64,000 nt of DNA from Symsagittifera roscoffensis (taxonomy: Eukaryota; Xenacoelomorpha; Acoela; Convolutidae). The notes beneath the pieces are model-generated. The model was not told the DNA's origin and did not search any database. It worked only from the letters and a program-made list of their open reading frames with translations. The stretch spans positions 49,243,011 to 49,307,010 of the forward strand of contig NC_087065.1 of assembly GCF_963678635.1 (NCBI RefSeq). Reading direction: 5' to 3'. This document shows positions 1-8,912 of the stretch, piece by piece (position 1 is the first letter of the stretch; every line of letters starts with the position of its first letter). Position numbers and translations under genes: made by a program.

Positions 1-1761
1 CATCCCCATGCGAGTCTAATCGAGGAAACCACCGAGCGAGTGAGGTTAGCACCAACGGAAGATGAAGATCTGGCGAAGTTGAGTGTGCTACATAAGCTAA
101 TCACACCCCAGATGCAAGAGCCAAGCGAAAGGACGAGCGACCCCGGGTCAGCAAAGAAATTGGAGCCGGGTAGCTGTCTGGATTCGACGTGTGGGAACGG
201 AGAGCACATCTGCGATGGACGGTCATGCGTCAGAATACTGTCGTTTCAAAAAGAAGACCTGGTCACTTGGTTCGAAGACATCACAGAAAGGGAGAAAAGT
301 GAAGTGCAAATAATAGCGGAATGTTACGCGAGAACCACGGTGAATATAGCGACAGCTCTCGGATTCTTCTCGAGAATGTGTGGTCTGCAGGCACTGGAGA
401 GACTGGAGTCTGAACATCATTTAGTGACGGCGTTGAGCGTAGAATCATGGCCCGGGGTGTTGCAGGTGACTCAAAAACACATCCGGAGCTGGAAGGTTGG
501 TCTTGAGGCGGAAATGGGATTTCCCATGAGCGAAGCTTATGGCTTGCCATTGAACGCGAAATCGCTGATAGGGTCAATGATGGCCAACTTGTGCGGAAGT
601 CACTACCCGCTACACATGGCGATGGTGGAAGTGTCCAGCCAGAGAATACTGGTGGACAAGGCCTTCTCAGTGCCCAAGTGTGTGAGGTTGGCTCGGATGT
701 CGCATCACTCGCACAAGTTGTTGAGAAAAATCAAAGGGACAGTACCAAAAGAATTGAGAGATGACTTAAGCGAAATCTGGGGAGAAGATCTTCTGAAGTT
801 GGAAAGAGAAAACACGAGCGATCACGAGAGACAAAACGTGATCGGGAAACCTGTGGGAAGTACTCCGAACCTGGAAGACAACGACACGATGCACGAGAAA
901 ATGATGGAGCTTGAGCCTCTCTTGGAAGCCTCAGGGGAGCGTAATCTCAGGAGCATTGAGATCTCTCATGGGGAATGCCCATGCCACTGCTTGGCACAAA
1001 CGGTGTGGTATCCAGATCACAAGAACCTTTGCCTGGTGTGGGATGTGGAAGAGATTCGGTCGATCGGACTACCGGATCACCGGCAGAAGGTGACGCTCTT
1101 AGTAGTGAGTACGATGTTAGCCCTGAGATGGATAGAAGAGAATATAACGAAGTATCGGGAGGCGACGACGCCAACGGCTGAGTCAATATACGCGATAGAC
1201 TACAGCAGGAGACTCGAGTTGTTTGAGACTGCGTGCAAAGTATTCGCCATACCGACGGAAGTCAGGCACGTATGGAGTCGCTTGAGGTACTTTCCATGGT
1301 TTCGGGCGACACTGACGTCTTGGTTGTACATGACAACGAAAGATCACATGAGAAAACATCAAAAAGAGTATCGACAGTTCCAGGCCGAGATTGGGCCGGA
1401 AGCTTTCAAGAGACCCCTGCTAACCCATCGTAATGCGATCACGACAGGATGGAAAAGAGTGGGTAAGATGTCTAGAGACAATACCAAAGCGAGGGAGTCG
1501 ATACTAGTGGAAGACCTGGCGAAGAACGTGAGCTTGAGCCTGCACAACTCCTTTTGCTTGAACCGAGAAGCTAGGGTGAAGGCACTACCCAACCAAGCAA
1601 AGAGATTGCAGGAGCAGAGAGAATGGATGCGATCCTATGAACAGCTGAAGGCTTGGGAGGAGATTGTGATTAGTTCCGATGATGAAGAGGAACTGTTGAG
1701 ACAGTTTGCCGCATCTAGCACTTCAGGATGCAGTACCTCCAAGGTGAAGAGCACGAGATGA
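1..1761 (+). CDS. X protein C-terminal part (element arm B, left), open at the window edge
   Basis: The frame is open from base 1 to a TGA at 1759-1761, about 586 codons, so the true start lies outside the window. I do not recognise the family and give it no function. Visible features: a Cys/His cluster near bases 168-230 with spacing C-x4-C-x4-H-x-C-x4-C, a likely metal site; a conserved block near 964-1015 reading H-G-E-C-P-C-H-C followed by a W-Y-P; and an acidic, Ser-rich tail. No signal peptide or membrane helix is evident. The same protein recurs in minus orientation at 61270-64000, at the 3' end of the giant minus element (6516-8912), and five times in the array at 47405-58860. All copies sit where the last ORF of an LTR element would be. 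This is the only copy here without a stop or frameshift, so it may still be coding. Homology is from shared motifs read by eye; function is unknown. Confidence 0.75.
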   Translation, partial: HPHASLIEETTERVRLAPTEDEDLAKLSVLHKLITPQMQEPSERTSDPGSAKKLEPGSCLDSTCGNGEHICDGRSCVRILSFQKEDLVTWFEDITEREKSEVQIIAECYARTTVNIATALGFFSRMCGLQALERLESEHHLVTALSVESWPGVLQVTQKHIRSWKVGLEAEMGFPMSEAYGLPLNAKSLIGSMMANLCGSHYPLHMAMVEVSSQRILVDKAFSVPKCVRLARMSHHSHKLLRKIKGTVPKELRDDLSEIWGEDLLKLERENTSDHERQNVIGKPVGSTPNLEDNDTMHEKMMELEPLLEASGERNLRSIEISHGECPCHCLAQTVWYPDHKNLCLVWDVEEIRSIGLPDHRQKVTLLVVSTMLALRWIEENITKYREATTPTAESIYAIDYSRRLELFETACKVFAIPTEVRHVWSRLRYFPWFRATLTSWLYMTTKDHMRKHQKEYRQFQAEIGPEAFKRPLLTHRNAITTGWKRVGKMSRDNTKARESILVEDLAKNVSLSLHNSFCLNREARVKALPNQAKRLQEQREWMRSYEQLKAWEEIVISSDDEEELLRQFAASSTSGCSTSKVKSTR

Positions 1762-3106
1762 ATGGGCAAATCGGATGGATCTTGAGTCTTGAGAGGGAAG
1801 GGGGGCTTGAGCGTGGATCTGAGTGAAACTTGGATTCACGAAAAAGAAATTTTAACAAAGCAAATATTGTTACTAATATACTATATTTATTATATAAATC
1901 GAAAATGCTGCATGACAATTTCCTGATTGAATAGGACAAAAGAGATTTTAAAATGATTGGCTTGAAAAGCGAAAATTCAAGGGTGCAGGTGTATGCAGAT
2001 TTTGGTTGCTGTTTAGCAATAGTGTGAAAATTTTAAATGGCTGTGAATTGTGGGGTGTAGATAAGCTTAAATCTGCTGCAAACTTCTGTAAATGACCACT
2101 GGCACTGTATCTTGAGCAACACTCGGTTTTTCTGGGACTCACTGGCAGAAGACAGCGCGCGATGAGGACATCGATCTCGAGTCCGGGGAGTATGTGCCAG
2201 TCGGTCATATTTGGAAGTTTGACTTTGAGAGAAGCAAAAAACACTTGATTTTGGAGTGAAATTTAATTTTTCAAAGTTTCGAATGGAACCTGTCATGCAC
2301 GATTTTCTCGCGAGAACTGAAAATCAGAAAAAGAGATCAGAACAATTTCAGAACGATTAAGACACACACGCGGGAAAGTCGCAAGAAAAAACAGTAGGAA
2401 ATTGCTATTCGCAATTTCCATCACTATAATAATCGAGAGTAGAGCTGTCCCATCTGTGACAGAGACGAGAGCATTCCCTCGAGTTGGATTATTACGATTG
2501 GAATACTATTCTTGACTGGACCAGAGTGACACTTGGGTGGAAAGGTGGACAGCTAGAGTGTCCCAATGGTTCACGAGAACTTGCAGTCTAGAGTAAAAAC
2601 TTGTTCTTGTTGTTGAAACTGACTAACATTAAACTCATATTAGTTACTTTATTAATTCTTGAGTTGTTTACCGACTTATTTACTTCCTGGTTCTTGAGCG
2701 TGCTACAATGTGAGTACTTAATTTAAATTCTAGAGTGTGTTTTATAATTGTTATGTTGAGGTAAGGCGAGTTTTAGGTTGATCCATCTGAAATGGATCAA
2801 AGTTCCACTGTCTAATAAAAAGTAACTTAACGGATTGTTCCAACCCGGTTTTTAACGGCGTTCATGTATTTTGGGTATCTAGAGACCTAAGTATGGGGAC
2901 GTTTCTAATTCTAGAGTGGGGGGATATTTTAGTAGTAGCCTTTAAGCTGTAACGGGTCGTAGTCTCATGTCACAAGCGAACCGAACTGGCTCCGACCGTT
3001 CTTGAGGTAGAAAAACACAAGAGATAGTGTCCCTGACCCTTGAGCCAGTGGTTATAGGGCCTATTTTTCTTAAGCCTCATGTGTGACTGCAGTAGACGAA
3101 TGTTAC
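1762..3106 (+). repeat. 3' flank of left arm B; inverted-repeat partner of 59549-61195
   Basis: No gene is visible. Read on the minus strand, the stretch matches 59549-61195 in many blocks. Bases 2880-3034 pair with 59555-59720 (shared 'cagggacactatctcttgtg'), and 1960-2330 pair with 60780-61080. The last part (3034-3106) also matches, inverted, the leader fragment at 28713-28773. It probably contains the 3' UTR and LTR of arm B, but I could not fix LTR edges. The homology stops at about 3106, where the truncated LTR of the minus element begins. Confidence 0.65.
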
Positions 3107-3110
3107 ATAG

Positions 3111-3244
3111 ATCAAAATTTTAAAAACAAAAATTCTAGAATATTCCTACCCTCCCTCGCAGCTCTTTTTCGTTACTAAGGCCTTTAGTCGTCTTTTTCTG
3201 TCCCGCCGGAAGGTTGCGCTGTGCCAATCTGGCAGAATGGCACA
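3111..3244 (-). repeat. truncated 3' LTR of the giant minus element
   Basis: It matches 26940-27067 of the 5' LTR with about 6-7 differences in 120 bp. It ends, in element sense, with the LTR start TGTGCCATTCTGCC. The remaining roughly 750 bp of the LTR are gone, and the fragment joins arm B sequence at about 3106. Confidence 0.8.
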
Positions 3245-3262
3245 TACTGCCCGGACAAGTCC
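3245..3262 (-). promoter_or_regulatory. polypurine-tract position of the minus element
   Basis: In element sense the bases just before the LTR read ggacttgtccgggcagta. The plus element has tgtccggggagaa at the same place (58615-58627). Position next to the LTR and purine richness suggest the plus-strand primer site; the tract here is degenerate. Confidence 0.5.
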
Positions 3263-3372
3263 CCATCAATGTCCCTACTGATCGCATAACACCGGGTTAT
3301 CGTAAAGTAGTACTCCAGTTCTCTGTAACTAATCTTACAAATCGCATAAGAAAATGAAATTTATCTACTCCA

Positions 3373-4289
3373 TGTAACATTCGCCCGGAAGATACATATC
3401 GACGGATAACAAAACTAAGTCTTAAGACGACTGGCTAGCGTCTAAACAGAGCTTTGTATGTTTTTCACCGTCTCTACCAAGCCAGTACTTTTCGGTGGTC
3501 TTTTCTAACATCGGGTCGACAAAAACGTTACTGTTCTCCGGCTTCGACCAGAACGCTCAAATTAACTGAGTTACATGCAAAAATAGTGAGCTCATGGCTG
3601 GGTCTCAGTATCCCCAGACCACGAGGTCACTCCTAAAAACAGGGCTACTACTTATTATATTACTATTGTTTTTGTTCAGTAGATAAAAATCATCATCTCC
3701 ATCGAAGATGGATCAACCCTTTCCCCCCAACTCTTAGCACCTCATCCTTGTCAAAACTAATCCAAATATCAATTAAATTCAAGTCAGGACATGACAGGAT
3801 GCTAAAAGTTCACACGAGTCAATAAAAAATTTCCGTCCCGAGACCCTTCCGGATTCTTGAATCCGCTGAATCAAGCCCGCTGATCTCGATTTCTTCCCAA
3901 TCCGGAAGGCTGGTTTCTTACCCTTCACCGTTGTTCGCAACGGCCTTGCAACTATTGTAGCAGCACAATAGTTGCAACTCGGAACGTTCTCTGCAATCTG
4001 CTGCTGTTTTTCAATCACGATTGTCGTTGTTATCGTCAGCGCAATTAATGTTGTTGTGTTTTTTCTCTCGTTTTTTGTTAAAATGGCCGTTTCAGCATTT
4101 CTCAGAAATGTGACGTCATCACTTCGAAAATTTAAAATTTTAAAATACGGGAATATCCTGACCTTCACCGTTCTGCTAAACGTTCCAATAACGCCCTTAG
4201 TTCTTAAAAACCACCAATCCGGAAGGCTTACTGCTAAAATTCCGAATTCTGCAGAGATTGCATTTTTCACATTCTGGTCGAATGTCACA
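3373..4289 (-). repeat. solo LTR, 3-bp target duplication CCA
   Basis: This 917-bp LTR is flanked by CCA at 3370-3372 and 4290-4292. Its ends are TGTAACATTCG and CGAATGTCACA, nearly perfect 11-bp inverted termini. It resembles the LTRs at 27808-28712 and 28774-29696 but has no internal coding region beside it, so it is a solo LTR left by recombination. It lies in the 3' UTR of the giant minus element and is therefore younger than it. Confidence 0.8.
3946..3977 (-). other. LTR hairpin, 13-bp stem with 6-nt loop
   Basis: The arms TTGCAACTATTGT and ACAATAGTTGCAA pair perfectly around a 6-base loop. The homologous hairpin at 28356-28387 differs by one base in each arm, and the two changes compensate. 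Confidence 0.6.
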
Positions 4290-4734
4290 CCACATCAACT
4301 CACTACGTGTCACAAATGGCATCGTACTACATCTCACTGCCTTTCAACATTTTCACAAAATTTGCACCATGAGGAGTGTTCTAGATAAAAATTTCTTTTC
4401 TGACTACTTACGTCACTTGCCATAAAATTTCTTTTCGCTCTTGCTGATTAAAAAGTTGGGACGTGGCACGGCCACGCACCGGTTAAAATTAACTTAACGT
4501 CACTCACCAAGTATAATCAGTTATTTATGCGGTCCTATTTGATATTAAAACTAAGAAACTCTGTGGCTAGGAAAGTTATTGAGTTACTCACCCTTCTCGA
4601 GCGAGTTTACTCAAACTTACCATGTCGCCACACAGTGAAATTGTGTCTTACACAGGTTAAAAACTTCAGTCGTGTTTAAATAGGTAAATATACTCACCTA
4701 TGTTCTACACAGGCATTTCGGGACCCGACATTTT

Positions 4735-4900
4735 TCAAACCCGAAACCAGATTACCCGATAAGCTAAAACCCGAACCCGAACCCGACGGTTTCTTCAAAC
4801 CCGAACCCGAACCCGACATTCATTTCAAACCCGAAACCCGGCCCGAAACCCGAAAAAGATCTCAAAACCCGATTACCCGACCCGATACCCGACATGCCCG
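4735..4900 (+). repeat. left CCCGAA-rich subterminal array of the hAT element
   Basis: Many copies of CCCGAA, CCCGA and ACCCGAAACCCG occur within 170 bp. It lies just inside the left terminal repeat. The array is in the same + strand orientation as the one at the right end, not inverted. Confidence 0.75.
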
Positions 4901-5194
4901 ATTTTCAGGTAGATTAAATGGTATGAACGTTGACGCAATAAATTTGATGCGTTTTTAGAGTGTAACTTTCTCTTACAGTGAACAATAAAAATAGCTGTAA
5001 AAACAATATTTATGCAATAAATGTGTATTAAAATGGGAATGTATATAGAAAACAAAAAAGTTCAACGGAAATATAAAGCTGTATTATTATGAAATGGGAA
5101 CGTACAAGTACGTATTAAACGCATTCCTCGGTGAGTTTCAAGAACACGTTGCGTGTAAAATTCTCCGTCTTAAGTCGCGATTGAATATCCTTCT

Positions 5195-6018
5195 TCAAGT
5201 ACTTTGCATAACTGAACGCTCTCTCAATGTCAGAATTTGTTGCGCCAACCGCTTGTATAATTTACCGCGTTTGTTAAATGCCTGGACAACTGCGTTTTTG
5301 GAACCACACCATTTGTCAAGTAGTTGTAACATGTCATCACGGACCATCTCCAAACCACTTTCACGTTCGACAAATGTTCGCACATATTCGACGGTCTTGA
5401 GATAGAAGTCAAAGTCCTTCGGTATTTCTTTCTTTTGCAGCTCTTTGCGCCACATGAAAAATCGTAATTAATTAATCCAAGAAAAAAGCTCTGGCCTTTT
5501 TGATACACATAGACAGCAATAAATTTTTCGTGATGATTGTTCGTCCATTTGTCTAGAGCCAAGACTAACTTCTCTTTCCCCTGTAGTAATTTCTTAATGA
5601 GATCTATGCGCTCGAAGTATTTGGCATTAAGTGTCCGATTGAGATCATCATAAGTTGGTACAGCTAGGCCAGACTTATAAAACAGTTTCTTGAAGCGAGG
5701 GGAACTGCTAACTTTTGTTACTGACACATTGTCAAGATATACGAATTGGGAATGGAAAGTAAACTTTTCAGTATTCGAGTTCAGAAATTTTCTTATGGAA
5801 ATTTGATTTACATCTTCCGACTCAGTGGAAGTGCAGCTGCTAATGTGCCTTTCAAGAGCTGACGTATTGCTCTTTTTACATGAAAATACACTTTTGCAAC
5901 GAACGCACTTCCGCGCTTCTGTTTTCTTCTTGTCAATGAAACCGCACAGAAACTTGTCTTTCAACTTTGGATTTTTGGTTTCAAATATCCGCCACTCTTC
6001 CTGCATCGTACAATGCAA
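5195..6018 (-). pseudogene. hAT transposase fragment with BED zinc finger
   Basis: The frame starts at 6018 with a BED-type finger in the first 50 residues or so: C-V-R-C followed by a H-x3-C pair. It continues to a stretch with A-L-D-K-W-T-N, which resembles the first catalytic Asp region of hAT transposases, and then L-G-L-I-N-Y. A frameshift near 5455 moves the reading to a second frame that stops near 5195. The C-terminal part of the catalytic domain and the dimerisation region of a normal hAT transposase are absent. It is a dead transposase remnant whose original job was cut-and-paste movement of the surrounding element. Confidence 0.8.
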
Positions 6019-6151
6019 TCGCGTTCAGAAATGAAATAGAAATAAAAATTAAAAAAGTAAAAAACCTCAAACAAAAGAAAAATTGGGAAAGTTTTTGTCG
6101 AAACCGAAAACAGCAAACAAAAGTCGGGTTTTAGAAATCCGACATAATTGA

Positions 6152-6278
6152 ATACCCGAACCCGAACCCGAACCCGAAAATTTGTTGAACCCGAAACCCG
6201 ACCCGAAACCCGAAATTTGTCTCAAAACCCGAAAACCCGACCCGATACCCGAAAACCCGAACCCGAACCCGAAATGCC
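6152..6278 (+). repeat. right CCCGAA-rich subterminal array of the hAT element
   Basis: Runs such as (ACCCGA)3 and ACCCGAAACCCGACCCG fill the last 130 bp before the right terminal repeat. They probably serve, or served, as transposase binding sites, by analogy with subterminal repeats of other hAT elements. Confidence 0.75.
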
Positions 6279-6515
6279 TGGTTCTACATATATACATAAG
6301 TAGCCCAACTAAAATTTTCTTTCAACAATTTTAACAATTGCAACAATTTTCAAAGTTTGATTTGACCAAACTAGATCAAAACAAAAAGTTTAACAAATTC
6401 AATAATCAAACTCGGTTGATGGGTTCAAGTTTTAACACACAAAGACAATCAAGTTTTCTCTCCTTCTCTTCCTTTCTTGTTCACGTCTTCACTTATCCTC
6501 TTCGTTCCATCATCT

Positions 6516-8912
6516 TCATTCCATTGCTTCTCCATCCTGATCTTCAGCTTCACTATCTTCTAGGACTTTTTCCAATATGTCCATGGAGTTGCGGGCCGTG
6601 CCCCAACTCTCCTGCTCCAACAGCCTCGGTTTGCAACAAGGTAGCGGGTCCACATTCACCTTTTGTTCCCGGTTCCTCTAAAAGCTGTTGTGAAGACACA
6701 GGCTCACATTTCGTTCTAGGCCAGCTCTTAAGACCTCTTTCTTCTCATCTTCAGTTACACAAGGCGCTCCAGCTACTCGCTTCACCGCCGTGGTGACCGC
6801 GTTACTGTGCGTCAGGAATGCTCTCTTATAGGCTCCCGGTCCTATATCTAGCTGGAAAGATTGATAGGCTTCCGTGTTCCTCGACATGTGACGCTTCGCG
6901 CGTTCATACATCCATGACGTCATCACTGCACGGAACCAAGGCACCAACCTTTGCCTTGACCATATTCTTTCAATGGCTTTGGGTATTCTCAGAACCTTGC
7001 AGGTGGTTCTGAAAAGATCCAATTTGCGGCTCATCTTTACGTTGCTCAGATGCTCAGGAGTCGGCACGGCCGTCTCCTGTTCACTTGTGTCCGCGTTAGC
7101 CTCCAGCCACCTCACTGCCAGCATGGCACTAACCACCACGATGGACACCTGTTGATTCTGATCGGGCAACCCCGTAGAGTACAACTCCTCCACGTCCTAT
7201 ACTAGCATCAGATTCCCGCGTTTGGGGTACCATAACGTCTGCGCTAAGCAGTGGCAAGGATACTCCCCATGGGTCATTAGTATATTCCTTCGGGTCCGAT
7301 ACCCTGAGGCTCCCAGCAACGGTTCCACTTCCATCATTATTCTATGCACCTCGTCCTTTTCTTCTATGGTGGGAAATTCGGTGGGTAACGCTCCACTAGC
7401 TTTCTGCTTCTGGAACTTGCTCACATTACCTTCGTTCAACCTCATGAACTCTTCACCCACTACGTCTTGCAACTCGCCTTCAGATCTCTTCGGGACTGCC
7501 CAAAAGATCTTTGCCAACAAATCATATGACCTCTCCGACATTCTGGCCAACCTCACGCACTTTGGCACAGAGAAAAGTTGGTCAATCAATACCTGCTGCG
7601 TCCTCGCATCCATCACCACCATGTGTGTAGGATACCTACTATTGCAATATGGTGCGGAGCTCGAACCCACCAGATGCTTTGAACTCACTATCCTTCAAAT
7701 TCATTTTATTTTCAAGAGCTTCTCGCCAGCCTCCAATCTTCTGCTCTGTCTGCAGTCCTCCAGGGAATACTTCCATGCTGAGGGACGTCACTAGCTCATG
7801 GACACGCTCCAGGCGCTCCAGCGATTCTATCGAGCTCGTCATGCTACAAAATCCCAAGGCTGTGGTCAAGTTTACATCCGTCACCCCATGACAGTCCGCG
7901 ACCAACTCCATGCCACTCTTATCCGACATGCTCAATCTTCCGTACAATCGTGCCAGTTCCAATGCTGCTCGCTCAGCGTGATCAGGCAGTGTCCTAAGTT
8001 GCAAACATGTCCTTCCATCCCACTATGTTGAGCTAAACAGGTGCCTTGCATCAACCAATTGCTCGATGGACTTTCCTCGGATGGCTCCGTGGATGGGTTG
8101 CTCTTTCGCTTCGTCACCCTCATGGCCAGCAGATGGTGTATCATGGCCAGATCATGTAGACTCGCGTCATCATCCAGGTCTAACGTGATATCCGCCGTCA
8201 TGTCCCAGATTAAACCGGCGTTAGGATGGGGACACCAAGAAGGCTTCATGAGTTCCCACATGGTTACTAGGCTGGTTTTCAAGGGACCGTCCCAAGAACC
8301 ACAATCAAAACTCACTTGCCCCCTCAGCTCGGGAACCGAAGGTTCGACCACTCATTCTTCTAAAATAATTCCCAGCTTGGGTTGTTCCACCATCAGCATT
8401 CCAGTTTCCTTAATCCGTTCGACCCAGAAATTGAGCAACGGATCGATCCGCATCATGGCAGCCAATTTTGTCAGCAAGGGCATGCCACAATACTGCTTAC
8501 ACTCACCCGCATCCGTCGCCACCTTATCTTCTCCCGTGACACTTCTGTTCTGTGGCAAGAGATGTTGGAGCAGGAGATTCCTCCAGTCTTTCATTTTCCT
8601 GAGCGAGGCGGTTTCCAACTGCGCGTTGAACTCACGACTCGTCCCCTGGAGTTGTTCGGGGTAACGCAGCAGCACAAGCAAATCACCCAGCCGACCATAG
8701 GTCATGGCAATCAGAGTCAGGAGTCCATCCAACCTCAAATCTGCCAACGCTTGGGTAAAGAGATTTGCCGGCCCCTTCACGAAATTCTCATGACCAAATT
8801 TCACGTACAGGGCTAGTATCAGGCCAATCGACAGCTTCCTGATATCCTTGACGAAGCTCGCGATCAGGTTCCGAGATGCCCTCGGATAGCACGTCGACAG
8901 GAAGGATGGCGT
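6516..8912 (-). pseudogene. X protein of the giant minus element
   Basis: X follows the SGNH-like region in the same frame after a TGA at 8913-8915, so the two were probably one polyprotein. Blocks in order: helical N-terminal part (8880-8355); TGA at 8352-8354; a W-C-P-H-P-N-A block (about 8230) shared with arm B; a Cys/His cluster near 7975-8045 (C-x3-H-x5-H-x-C-x4-C); a frameshift near 7950-8000; the conserved H-G-E-Y-P-C-H-C block near 7270; and a C-terminal region to the TGA at 6516-6518, with a further TAG at 6678-6680. The Cys/His spacing differs slightly from the arm B copy but keeps four ligands. Function is not known. Three TGA/TAG stops and one frameshift make this copy non-functional as a single chain. 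Confidence 0.75.

Larger units (their letters stand above)
4710..6280 (-). mobile_element. hAT-superfamily DNA transposon inserted in the 3' UTR
   Basis: The element is 1571 bp. It is flanked by a perfect 8-bp target duplication GTTCTACA at 4702-4709 and 6281-6288. Its ends are inverted and begin CAGGCATTTCGGG on both sides. The 8-bp duplication, the CAG-type ends and the BED finger inside fit hAT. It encodes only a broken transposase, so it is non-autonomous. It carries CCCGAA-rich subterminal stretches at both ends. Confidence 0.9.

Noticed and set aside
4735-6278. Telomere-like CCCGAA repeats
   Set aside because: They lie inside a hAT element with clear ends and are not uniform; they do not match TTAGGC or TTAGGG.
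6338-8031. Plus-strand frames opposite the X region
   Set aside because: They are antisense shadows of the minus-strand X coding sequence, which has conserved motifs.
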